From contig VRVR01000010.1 in assembly GCA_009859145.1 (NCBI GenBank), forward strand, positions 124,001-188,000: DNA of 64,000 nt, in the 5' to 3' direction. Each line of letters starts with the position of its first letter. Positions within the stretch are counted from its first letter, which is position 1. A program made the translations under genes and the position numbers. The notes beneath the pieces were generated by a model. That model worked only from the letters and a program-made list of their open reading frames with translations. It was not told the origin of the DNA and ran no database searches. Of this stretch, positions 50,532 to 61,468 are shown piece by piece. This DNA comes from Andalucia godoyi. Its lineage: Eukaryota > Discoba > Jakobea > Jakobida > Andaluciidae.

Positions 50532-50669
50532 GTGCACCCGAAGGATTGCAATGCAGTACCCCATTACGCAATACAATATCTTTATTCTGCTTCTTTTCTC
50601 AGGTTCACACGATACCCAAAATAGACTGACCCACGGATGAGAGAGCGACGGCAAGAAGAGACGATGGTG

Positions 50670-51734
50670 TTAGTTATCCTGGAGCAAGCCTTCCCCTCGC
50701 CCCTCGACAATCTCCGAATCCTTATGAAACAGGTGGGTGAAGAACGAGTTTTCGGGAGTGAGTCGCGAGTACTGCGCTCGAGCAGCATCTCGCTTTTGTT
50801 TCTCGAGTCCGTAGAAAATGTCAGCCTTCACCTTGTCTTCTGCAGTCACCTTTTCTCCATCAAGCACCGCGATGGTACGGATTCTGTACAAAATATCCAA
50901 AGTGTATCGCGTCAGTTCAAATGTAAACGGATTATTCGACAGAGACAACTCTTTCAGCAAGGGAAGGTTGCTCAGTGGACCTGCTGCTGCATCCAGCTTT
51001 TCAATGGCGTTCGACGACAGGTCAACAATCTGGAGTTTCGGACACGCAACGATGCCATCGAGTTTCTTAATTCCATTATTGTTCAGCCTTAGTTCGCATA
51101 GCGTATTTGCCAAAGGCTCCAAATTCTCCACAACCTCGATCCGGTTTTGGCTCAGATTAAGCCTTCTGAGCATGGCAAGCCCGCCCAAGTTTGCAATCTT
51201 TGTGATTTCATTGTTGGACAAGTCGAGTGTGACGAGCATTCGAAGATGCGATAGCCCAGTAATAGACTGGATGCAATTGTGTGCAACTGAAAGATACTCC
51301 AAGCTCGACCCATACTCCTCCGATACTTCGTTCATGTGCAAAATCTGGTTATGACTGAAATCTGCATGCACGAGGCGGTACGGCGCAGGAAACCCAAGAA
51401 TCCGCCGAAGGCTGTTGTTCGACACATCGATTGTTCGCAACGAAGAAAGCCCGGTAATCGTCCCAATGTCGTCCAATCCGGAATTTCCAGTTAGCATCAG
51501 CTTCGTGATCTGGGGGAAGTTGGACAGCTGCGATAGCTCAGACTTTGGCACCCCTTGATTCTCCACAATCAGCGTTGATTTCGCAAAAAACGTCCCGTCT
51601 GCAGACAATACTGGCTCCGAAAGATTGTCCAAAATCCACGCTGGAAACGGCGGTTGCTGCTCAGCACTCGGATCTGACGACGCCGGCGCTTGCTTCACAG
51701 GCGATCCGCTCTCAAGCACACCCTGTGCACTCAT
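50670..51734 (-). CDS. Leucine-rich-repeat protein of the SDS22/ciliary LRR type
   Basis: The 354-residue product has about eight 22-residue SDS22-like repeats between residues 60 and 270 (LRTIDVSNNSLRRILGF, LVTLDLSNNEITKIANLGGL, LRRLNLSQNRIEVVENLEPL, LCELRLNNNGIKKLDGI). A C-terminal cap YRIRTIAVLDGEKVTAEDKVKA follows. That cap (xLDGxxVTxEDKxxA) is common in ciliary LRR proteins such as LRRC23 and dynein-assembly or regulatory LRR subunits, so an axonemal role is plausible. PP1 regulatory subunit 7 is the main alternative. The ATG at 51734 begins MSAQGVLESG; the upstream in-frame extension is Tyr/Cys-rich leader translation. A telo-box (AAACCCTA, 51849-51856) lies upstream. Confidence 0.85.
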   Translation of the reverse strand: MSAQGVLESGSPVKQAPASSDPSAEQQPPFPAWILDNLSEPVLSADGTFFAKSTLIVENQGVPKSELSQLSNFPQITKLMLTGNSGLDDIGTITGLSSLRTIDVSNNSLRRILGFPAPYRLVHADFSHNQILHMNEVSEEYGSSLEYLSVAHNCIQSITGLSHLRMLVTLDLSNNEITKIANLGGLAMLRRLNLSQNRIEVVENLEPLANTLCELRLNNNGIKKLDGIVACPKLQIVDLSSNAIEKLDAAAGPLSNLPLLKELSLSNNPFTFELTRYTLDILYRIRTIAVLDGEKVTAEDKVKADIFYGLEKQKRDAARAQYSRLTPENSFFTHLFHKDSEIVEGRGEGLLQDN

Positions 51735-52217
51735 TCTCGAAAAATAATAAATACACACACTGTCGGAGAATTGATAATAATTCGAATATTTACATATGAA
51801 AAAAACCATATGTACATAACAGTAATAATAATAACAGTAATGTTTTAAAAACCCTAGAAACAGCAAGGCAACGAGTTTTCCGTTTGGAGGTCGAAATCCC
51901 TCAACTGGCATCAACTGCATGTGTCGCACAGCCTCAAAAAAACGCCACTGTAGTTAACGTGGAGGGATTATGGTGATGGTTGGGAGCCTATTTAAATGCG
52001 CTTTTGCGTCTGGGAAATTTTTGATTGATGAGTGCAAAGTGTGGCAGATATTTTTATTGCTTTATATATCATTCTGCTCGCATCCGCACGAACTCCCCCC
52101 CGCGTGCTACTGAAAGAAAGAAAAACGTGAAATTTATCAAGCGGAAGGACGGTGGGAAGGGAGGGGGAGAAAAAAAGTCCCACATATTTGAGAAAAGAAG
52201 GAGGGACAACATCAAAC
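51735..52217. promoter_or_regulatory. Divergent promoter region with a telo-box
   Basis: The gap between the LRR gene (-) and the TPR gene (+) contains AAACCCTA at 51849-51856 and A/T-rich sequence near 51745-51840. It becomes purine-rich (GGAAGG-type) just before the ATG at 52218. No gene is seen. Confidence 0.45.
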
Positions 52218-54767
52218 ATGCAGTCTCATTTCCGTGCTTCTTCCCACAGTTCTGTTTCTGTTCAAAACATCAGAGCCAGAGCATCGTTGCTTCCTTTGAT
52301 TTCACAGTCCTCTGCAACGAACCCTCTTCCTTTTGCTTCTCATCCTCCTCATCCTCCTCAGTCCTCTTCCGCTTCACAATCAGCGTCATCATCATCGTCG
52401 TCGTCTCATTCTCTGGCCTCCATATCCCCAAGCATCTCGACCGCTACTTTCCCTTCCTTATCTTCTGCAGCGGCAACTTCATCGATATCCGCCGTCCATA
52501 CGAACAGTGACATTGACCCTGGCGCAAGTTCATTGTTATCCATCAGAAGTGTACATTCCATTCAAACAAACAGCGGCGCAGCGGCGGCTTCTTCAACAAC
52601 AGTAACAACTCAGGCAAACCTGCTTCCAAAACCAGTTTCCCCAACACCGTTTGACATGCAGTCCGTTCACGATGCATTGGCTCGCAATGCCGGAAATCTC
52701 GGAAATTCGGAAAACAGCTCGATAGGATTTTCGTCGACGACGGCTGCGACAAACAATAATGGCCAGTGGTCAAGACTGATTCCTCGAGGAGCCGGGATGC
52801 AGAGACGCGGTGCGATAGCTCCCGTTCCCGTTCCCGTCCCAGTCCCAGTCAGTTCTGTACCATCATCCTCGACCCCATCTTATGCGCCTGGCCCTTCTGT
52901 TTCTGCCAGTCTTTCACACTCTGCCATCAATTCGAATTCAGCATCATCTGTTTCCACGAATTCAAACTCGTCTCTAGAAACAGGCTTTTTTGATATTGAT
53001 GCAAACAGGGATACGTCACTGGACACTGTCCGCAGAGGGCCGTCGACACTTCGACATAGCGAACACGCTGGAGGGCTGATAAGAAACCACATCGGTGGCC
53101 AGCGCAGTCGCTCCTCGCTTTCGTCGCTTCTTCGAAGAAGCTCAGGGTCTCCTGCGTCTCCGTGCACAATAACACCCGCGGGAAGATTCGTCTCGTCGGG
53201 TCAGAGCATTCAAACAGTGATTCATCGCCTTGTTTCGGAGGCATCGGCTGCGGCTGCGCGAGGTGATCTGGATGACGCACTCGCGTGCTACGATGAAGCA
53301 ATCTGCATTTCGCCTCGAACAGCGTCCTTGTACTGTCATCGTTCTTCCGTGTACTTTCAAAAGGGAGACTTCCAGCAGTCGCTGGAGGATGCTCTGGAAG
53401 CTGTCCAGTTGCAGCCGTCTCTTGCAAAGGCCTATTTTCGCCTCGGTCGTGCTTGCTACGCTTTCGGTCGGGAGCGCGACGCAATTCGCGGTCTTGAAGT
53501 TGCGTGCAAGCTTGAGTCCAAGAACCAAGACTATGCTCAACTGCTTTCGAGCATGAAGAGCACATGCATTGCACCGGCGACTCCAGTTGCGAAGAACCCT
53601 TTTGGAATTCTGAAGCTGCCCATTCGGGTGGATCCCATTGAATACCGATTTGTGGTCAATGTTCATGCCGATGGATGTATCGTGACTGTCGATGACGCGC
53701 TATTCGGGATATCCGTTTCGCAAGATGGCCATTCTCTGAGTGTGGCACGCGACGTCGTGCACGTCGAGGTCTGGGAAAAGATAATTTCAAACGAAGATGG
53801 ATGTGCGAATGTGTCGGCTGTTTCCGTCGATCCTGCCATCATGAAAACACGGCCGATCATGGAACAGAAGATTGGTCGGGCTTCGTTTCTTCGTGTTGAC
53901 GTCACGTTCGCTCCAGGAGATATGGAGGGAACCCTTGTCCTGTATTGGCTTCGAGAGTCTGGGAAATTTGTGGGTTGGAATGTCGAGTGGCAACATTACG
54001 ATGGCATGTCATGGATGCACTCGGACGAGCACCTTGCAGAGGCATTGGTGAATGAACCCAAGAGCCGTTTGCAGTCTCTGAACCTGCCGTTTGCCTGCGA
54101 AGATGTTCCTCAGGATTGCGTAGCCAGAATGCAGAAGCTGGTGAACATTCGCGGATCCCGGCTGTGTCTGGAGAAGCACTCCTGTCGAGAAGTCGTTTTG
54201 CGGCACGGCTTCGGAATTACATCGAGAGTGCTGAACGAGCTCGCAGAAGTTTCGGCTCCTCTCATGTCGTTCGACCATCGACAGTGGATCCATGCGACCT
54301 CTTCCAATCCCATGGAAGATTTCTACACAAACACAGACCGCGCCTTTTCACTGGACCATCTCCATCGCAGCCTGCACTCAGTGGCTGGAATCTCTTGCAC
54401 CGATGATCAGACCGTCTGCACGGGCGTCGGGTACATTCTTCCGGGAAACGACGATGGGCCAGGACAATTTGTTTCCTGTGATGGTGCCAGTGCGCGCATT
54501 AATATTGCGCAGGTTCTTATGCAGCCGTTGCACGCTGCTGTTGTTTCTCCGATCTCCCTGCCCGAGCATGGCAATTCACCGGTGCGACGACGCACTGCAG
54601 GAGCTCGAAAGCGTCTCGAAAGCGACCCTTCCAGCACCGTCCAGCACAAGGCACACTCGGACCAGTTGCTGCTTGTTGCAGCTCATTTTGGAGAGCGAGG
54701 AGTCTTTTGCGGAACTTGGGGAGGTCCCAATGGCGTGTTTTACGGCGCCTCTTGCGGTCTGGGATGA
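52218..54767 (+). CDS. TPR protein with Ser-rich N-terminus and unassigned C-terminal domain
   Basis: The 849-residue product has three parts. Residues 1-330 are Ser/Thr/Ala-rich and probably disordered, with a PVPVPVPVP run near 200. Residues about 335-450 hold three TPR units (SEASAAAARGDLDDALACYDE, SLYCHRSSVYFQKGDFQQSLEDALEAV, AKAYFRLGRACYAFGRERDAI), similar to STI1/CHIP-type chaperone-binding TPRs. Residues about 470-849 form a folded-looking domain I cannot name, rich in beta-like stretches (YRFVVNVHADGCIVTVDDALFG, ASFLRVDVTFAPGDMEGTLVLYWLRESGKF) and ending FGERGVFCGTWGGPNGVFYG. It might be a carbohydrate- or ligand-binding module. No membrane segment is present. The ATG at 52218 is the first in frame. 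Confidence 0.8.
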   Translation: MQSHFRASSHSSVSVQNIRARASLLPLISQSSATNPLPFASHPPHPPQSSSASQSASSSSSSSHSLASISPSISTATFPSLSSAAATSSISAVHTNSDIDPGASSLLSIRSVHSIQTNSGAAAASSTTVTTQANLLPKPVSPTPFDMQSVHDALARNAGNLGNSENSSIGFSSTTAATNNNGQWSRLIPRGAGMQRRGAIAPVPVPVPVPVSSVPSSSTPSYAPGPSVSASLSHSAINSNSASSVSTNSNSSLETGFFDIDANRDTSLDTVRRGPSTLRHSEHAGGLIRNHIGGQRSRSSLSSLLRRSSGSPASPCTITPAGRFVSSGQSIQTVIHRLVSEASAAAARGDLDDALACYDEAICISPRTASLYCHRSSVYFQKGDFQQSLEDALEAVQLQPSLAKAYFRLGRACYAFGRERDAIRGLEVACKLESKNQDYAQLLSSMKSTCIAPATPVAKNPFGILKLPIRVDPIEYRFVVNVHADGCIVTVDDALFGISVSQDGHSLSVARDVVHVEVWEKIISNEDGCANVSAVSVDPAIMKTRPIMEQKIGRASFLRVDVTFAPGDMEGTLVLYWLRESGKFVGWNVEWQHYDGMSWMHSDEHLAEALVNEPKSRLQSLNLPFACEDVPQDCVARMQKLVNIRGSRLCLEKHSCREVVLRHGFGITSRVLNELAEVSAPLMSFDHRQWIHATSSNPMEDFYTNTDRAFSLDHLHRSLHSVAGISCTDDQTVCTGVGYILPGNDDGPGQFVSCDGASARINIAQVLMQPLHAAVVSPISLPEHGNSPVRRRTAGARKRLESDPSSTVQHKAHSDQLLLVAAHFGERGVFCGTWGGPNGVFYGASCGLG

Positions 54768-55092
54768 GAATTCTCAGTAACATCTTCTTCGGAATATAAT
54801 AACAGAGTACCTCATTATTTGAGTGTGCATATGACTGTTTGTCTGCCTGCCTATGTGAAGTTAGTGCGTGCGTGTCTGTACAAAAGAAAAACAAGAATGC
54901 TTTCGATTTTGAATGGAATGCTTTGATAATACAGGACAAGATAAATGATTCTTTGCTTGCTTGAGTTTCCTTTTGGCTGGTTCTGGAAAAAAAAAACGAA
55001 ACAGTTCATGTACGTGCTCTGGTGCTCTGGAGAGGAGGAGCGTCTGCGCAGGTGCACCCACTCCACCCCAGACTGCAAATGTGTTTCTTGTT
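54768..55092. other. Intergenic region between convergent genes
   Basis: This gap holds the 3' ends of the TPR gene (+) and of dihydrolipoyl dehydrogenase (-). It is A/T-rich with no clear gene. Confidence 0.5.
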
Positions 55093-57112
<2,020 letters not shown>

Positions 57113-59266
57113 ATGCTACTAAAATCAGCAAAAACAAAGACAGAGTCTTCGGATGCATCTTCACCTTCGGCAGGGCCACGAGACGCATCTGCCTCGTCCG
57201 TTGGCGCTTTGGCAACTCACCCTCCTTCTGAAGAACCAGCTAGCAAGCGGCGCAGAACAGTCACCAAGGTCGTGGATCAGCCATATTCAGATGTTCACGC
57301 TTTAGAAGCCGAGGGAGGAAGTGCCGCCGCTGCTGTGGCTTGTCCCGAGGCGGTTCATGCAGGCAAGGAGACTGTTACTCCTGCTGAAGCATCGATGAAA
57401 GAAACCGGAGATTTGAAAGGCGTAAGCCAGAAAAGGAAGAGCACTTCGTTTGCGGTAGAGATAAAGAAAAGTGCGTTCACTGCAAGTGACAAGGACCACG
57501 GTCCAGGTCCCGCTTCAAACAGCAGCGAATCTCTGAGCGATTCGACGGAAGAAGAACAGCAGGAACGAGAAGAAACGGTGTCGGAACAGCCGCGGACTGG
57601 TGGTCGGGAAGAGGATGGTGAAGAGGATGAAGCAGAGAAGGATGGTAATTTCAGTGAACACAAATCAGTGCGAATTTTCGCAGCAAAGAAATCCTCCAAG
57701 AACGGAGCTACAGCAACAGCAACAGCAACGACGACAATGACGAAAAAAAAGGAACAGGGGTTCGAATCGCAGCAGATGCATGACGAGGCAGCAGGCTCTG
57801 CGGCTGTTTCGGCTTCTCCGCATGGAGAAGAGGCTGGAAATGGAAATGAGAGCCAGGATTTGGACGATGCTTTGCAGAACTCGCTGGGAGTATCTTGTGA
57901 GCGATGTCGCCAGATGCACAAGAAGTGCGACAAGTCAGGTCCGCCGTGCAGCCGTTGTCGACTGTCCAATGAAAACTGCGTGTACGTTGGAAAGCCACCC
58001 GGGAGACCTTCTCGAAAGATTTCGGCCCCACATACAGGAGGTATGCGGTTTGATCCGTCGTCGTCGTTTACGATCAAGAATTCTGCGGTACGAAGCGGAG
58101 GGAATGGTAGCAGTCGTCAGGAATCCTCGAGACTGTTTGATCAACAGCAGTATTCAACCTTCTTCACCCCATTTGAACCACTTCACCAGCTTAATGCTTC
58201 AGGCCCATTCGATGGGCAAAGAAAGATCTTGCACTTAGCGACATCCGAGGAAGACGGAGACAAGAAGTTCGGAATTGGAGATGCAGACGTTGCATTAGCA
58301 AAGCGCGCCGCAGATCAGATGATGAGTATGTATTCTGCCACTCATCCGTCTGCTCTGGGAATGCATCTTGGAATGGGAATGCAGTTTCCTCTGCCAGGAA
58401 CAGGGATGCTCTCCAGTGGTAACATTCCAAACTCTTCCGTTTTCGGCGTGCTGAACTCAAATACGAGTCATGGAGGGACTCCTGGAAGTCTTCCGCAGCA
58501 GCAGCAACAACAACAGCAGCAGCAGCAAGATCCGTCAGGACAAATGCAGGCAGTGAATCTTTCTTCGTCGACATCGACGTCAGCACCAACCGCAAACTCT
58601 TCTTCGTACGGTTCTCATGCAAACGGGATTGCAACTGGGACCTGGCCTTTTCTCCCACAGGCAGCGTTCGGACAGTATCCGCAAGCAGCAGCGTTCCACC
58701 AGATCTTTTCTCAAAATGGAGGCTTTTTACCAAATGCAGCGTTTCCAGATATGAGCATGGGAATGGGAATGGGGATGAACTTGAATGGTACAAGTCCAAT
58801 GGCGCTTCTGCAAAACCACAGTTCTACCATGCCGATCGCTCCTGCAGTTAGCCGGCCTGGAGTGCTGAATCTGGCAACCTATGTTCGGCCGCCTTTGCAA
58901 GACAGCCAGTCCAGCGGGCTAGGAGGTCCAAAAGTGAGCAACCTCAGTCAAAGTAATAGTATCGTCGTTGCTCCGTGGACTGTTCCATCTAATAATCAGA
59001 CCTCTGACGGAGGAGACGCTGCACAAAACCTTCTGGATCCGGCGTCGTCTTCTCTCGCAGCGAGAGCAACACATGATTCTGAGGCTCGAAAATGCTGGAT
59101 GGCTATGGGCATTTTGCAGTCCGCTTTCCAGACCAGACTTTCCTCCATTCCTCTGCAAAATCTAGTGGAACTCAGCAAACTCTTGGAGTCCGCTTGCAAG
59201 TCAGTGACCTGTCTCCCGAACCAAGAGCAAGAAGCCACTGCCACTCCCTCTTCGCAATCCACGTAA
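57113..59266 (+). CDS. Zn2Cys6 (fungal-type) transcription factor with AT-hook-like segment
   Basis: This is a predicted DNA-binding regulator of 717 residues. The zinc cluster CERCRQMHKKCDKSGPPC followed by SRCRLSNENC (about residues 262-289) has the C-x2-C-x6-C-x6-C-x2-C-x6-C spacing of binuclear Zn2Cys6 domains. It is followed at once by GKPPGRPSRK, which resembles an AT-hook. The N-terminal 260 residues are Ser/Glu/Lys-rich; the C-terminal part is Gln/Ser/Met/Gly-rich with a Q run near 465. A short helical region near the end (KCWMAMGILQSAFQTRLSSIPLQNLVEL) may be a dimerisation or activation segment. The fungal middle homology domain is not obvious. Such factors are abundant in fungi and rarer in other protists. 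Confidence 0.88.
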   Translation: MLLKSAKTKTESSDASSPSAGPRDASASSVGALATHPPSEEPASKRRRTVTKVVDQPYSDVHALEAEGGSAAAAVACPEAVHAGKETVTPAEASMKETGDLKGVSQKRKSTSFAVEIKKSAFTASDKDHGPGPASNSSESLSDSTEEEQQEREETVSEQPRTGGREEDGEEDEAEKDGNFSEHKSVRIFAAKKSSKNGATATATATTTMTKKKEQGFESQQMHDEAAGSAAVSASPHGEEAGNGNESQDLDDALQNSLGVSCERCRQMHKKCDKSGPPCSRCRLSNENCVYVGKPPGRPSRKISAPHTGGMRFDPSSSFTIKNSAVRSGGNGSSRQESSRLFDQQQYSTFFTPFEPLHQLNASGPFDGQRKILHLATSEEDGDKKFGIGDADVALAKRAADQMMSMYSATHPSALGMHLGMGMQFPLPGTGMLSSGNIPNSSVFGVLNSNTSHGGTPGSLPQQQQQQQQQQQDPSGQMQAVNLSSSTSTSAPTANSSSYGSHANGIATGTWPFLPQAAFGQYPQAAAFHQIFSQNGGFLPNAAFPDMSMGMGMGMNLNGTSPMALLQNHSSTMPIAPAVSRPGVLNLATYVRPPLQDSQSSGLGGPKVSNLSQSNSIVVAPWTVPSNNQTSDGGDAAQNLLDPASSSLAARATHDSEARKCWMAMGILQSAFQTRLSSIPLQNLVELSKLLESACKSVTCLPNQEQEATATPSSQST

Positions 59267-59709
59267 GCGAATACAATGGCCTGATTACTCTTTCGAACGA
59301 TCCCTTTCTACGTCTAGTTGTTGTTCATTCTGCTTCCCTATTTGCGTTTTATATATTTTTATTTAATACTCTTTCCCTTCCCAGAATCAGTGTCAACCAT
59401 CGGAAAACCCGTTGTAGATAGTTCCCGCTCGTCCATCGATCGATCCAATGCATCCCACTGCAGAAGCCCTAAAGACAGCTTAAGGCCTTAACCCTCCTCA
59501 GGTTTTTGTTTTCTGGCTTTTTATTGTTTGGCCTTATGCATCACCACTACCTCCAGTCGGACTTCCAATGCACGTTTTCCGTCTCTTTGTTTAAAATGTT
59601 CGATCTTCATTCGTTGTAGAAAGGTATTTTGTTCTCCATTCTTATTGTTATTGTTGTTGCTGCTGCTGCTGCTGTTGTTTTCTTGTCTTTTGTACGTTTG
59701 GAGGAAAAG
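59267..59709. other. Intergenic region with T/C-rich helicase leader
   Basis: The region contains no clear gene. A T-rich stretch with GCTGCTGCTGCTGCTG at about 59657-59672 precedes the helicase ATG at 59710. Confidence 0.5.
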
Positions 59710-61026
59710 ATGGCGTCGTACGGTGAAGATCTTGCAGACTACAACGACCTTGAAGACGCAGGTAAGCTGCCGATCGCGACTGCGGCGTCTGGCGCAACGA
59801 CAGGCTCGGCAGCTGCACCTACGGCCTCTGCATCTCATGTTGGTGCGTTTTCTTCTGGGTTCCGTGACTTTTTCTTGCGCCCGGAACTGCACCGTGCGAT
59901 TGTGGATGCTGGATTTGAGTTTCCGTCAGAGGTGCAGCATCAGTGCATTCCGAAAGCAGTACTTGGAACTGACATTTTGTGCCAGGCAAAGTCTGGAATG
60001 GGAAAGACTGCAGTGTTTGTGCTTGCGATCCTCCATCAGCTTGATCTTTCTTCGCTTGCTGAAAAGGGAACTCAGGCGCTGGTCCTTGTGCATACTCGCG
60101 AGCTTGCATACCAGATTAACTCGGAGTTTGAGCGGTTTAGAAAGCACATGCCCGGTGTTACGTCTGTTGTTTTCTATGGAGGTACCCCCGTCAAGCAGAA
60201 CTTGGCTGTTCTGGCCAAGGACAAGCAGCAGCCAACCGTGGTTGTGGGAACTCCAGGGCGAGTAATGGATCTTTTGAGTCGCAAAGACGGTCTCAAAGTG
60301 GACAACGTGCGCTTCTTTGTTCTGGACGAGTGCGACCGCTTGCTGGATGAGGTCGACATGCGAAACATGGTTCAGCAGATCTACGCAAAGCTGCCAAAGA
60401 CAAAGCAAGTAATGATGCTTTCCGCAACACTATCAAAGGAAACCGCCGAGACTGCAAAGCGGTTCATGCACAATCCGTGGACTGTGCTCATTGATGACCA
60501 GTCAAACCTTACTCTCCATGGTCTTCAGCAGTACTATGCAAAGGTCGAGGAAGCTGCAAAGACTCAGAAGCTCATGGATCTGCTGGACGAACTCGAGTTC
60601 AACCAGGTCGTCATCTTTGTAAAGTCGATTGACCGGTGCAAGATGCTTACCAAGTTGCTCAACTCGGTCACGTTCCCGGCCGTCTCGATCCATTCGGACC
60701 TTTCTCAGCACGAGCGTATCAAGCGCTACCAGGAATTCAAGGATTTCAAGCACAGAATCGTCGTCTCAACTGACTTGATTGCTCGTGGAATCGATGTCGA
60801 ACGCGTGAACATCGTTTTCAACTTTGACATGCCAAACTCCGACGACACCTATCTTCACAGAGTCGGTCGTGCTGGACGCTTTGGTACGAAGGGCCTTGCA
60901 ATTTCGCTGGTTTCAAGCAAGGAAGACGAAGAGGTTCTCATGAAGGTACAGGCCCGGTTCGAAGTCCAAATCCAGGAACTCCCTCCAAACGGAAAGGTCG
61001 ATCCTGCTTCGTATATGGCCATCTAG
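59710..61026 (+). CDS. DDX39B: DEAD-box RNA helicase UAP56/SUB2 (DDX39)
   Basis: UAP56/Sub2 acts in spliceosome assembly and in mRNA export as part of TREX. The 438-residue product (human 428) keeps every helicase motif: Q motif region FLRPELHRAIVDAGFEFPSEVQ, motif I AKSGMGKTA, Ia LVHTRELAYQI, GG near VVFYGGTP, Ib GTPGRVMDL, II DECD (the Asp-Glu-Cys-Asp typical of this subfamily), III SAT, IV VIFVKSIDRC, V STDLIARGIDVERVN and VI HRVGRAGRFGTKG. The N-terminus MASYGEDLADYNDLED resembles the UAP-interaction motif. The start at 59710 is chosen for this match; the upstream in-frame extension is a T-rich leader. Confidence 0.96.
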   Translation: MASYGEDLADYNDLEDAGKLPIATAASGATTGSAAAPTASASHVGAFSSGFRDFFLRPELHRAIVDAGFEFPSEVQHQCIPKAVLGTDILCQAKSGMGKTAVFVLAILHQLDLSSLAEKGTQALVLVHTRELAYQINSEFERFRKHMPGVTSVVFYGGTPVKQNLAVLAKDKQQPTVVVGTPGRVMDLLSRKDGLKVDNVRFFVLDECDRLLDEVDMRNMVQQIYAKLPKTKQVMMLSATLSKETAETAKRFMHNPWTVLIDDQSNLTLHGLQQYYAKVEEAAKTQKLMDLLDELEFNQVVIFVKSIDRCKMLTKLLNSVTFPAVSIHSDLSQHERIKRYQEFKDFKHRIVVSTDLIARGIDVERVNIVFNFDMPNSDDTYLHRVGRAGRFGTKGLAISLVSSKEDEEVLMKVQARFEVQIQELPPNGKVDPASYMAI

Positions 61027-61468
61027 TCGAAGATGTTTTCCATCCGTCTACCAACCCGTTGTTCCTCATTCTCCTTCCTTTCTTTTTTTCTTTTCTTTTC
61101 TTTTTTTCTTTTTTGTTTTGTGGCTGTGCTTTTTTCTTTGGCCAAACCTATTTCATACCCCATCCATCCATACTATTGCTAATGCTGCTGCTGTTTGCTG
61201 CTGCTATTCCACGGTATTCCATTCCATATCTGTTCTTCTTGTTGTGCTTCCAAAACGAAAGCACCAAAAGAAGAGAGAAATTAAAAAGAAATAAAAAGAT
61301 TGAAAATCCTGGACTTTATCCTTTTGTGTGCGTGAAAAAAAGAAAAAGAGAAGAACGTTTCGAATGTCTCTTATCAAATATATATTTCGATAAGAATGGA
61401 ACGATCTGTTCTTCTCTTTTCTTTTTTTGTTTTTGTTTTGTTTGCTTTGTTTTGTGAAAACAAACGAT
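61027..61468. other. T-rich intergenic region between convergent genes
   Basis: Dense poly-T and TTTTC runs (61075-61140) and A-rich stretches (61255-61350) surround the two facing 3' ends. No gene is seen. Confidence 0.6.

Noticed and set aside
57755-57775. GGTTCGAATC resembling a tRNA T-arm
   Set aside because: It lies inside the Zn2Cys6 coding sequence and no cloverleaf surrounds it. No tRNA gene was found by eye in the window.
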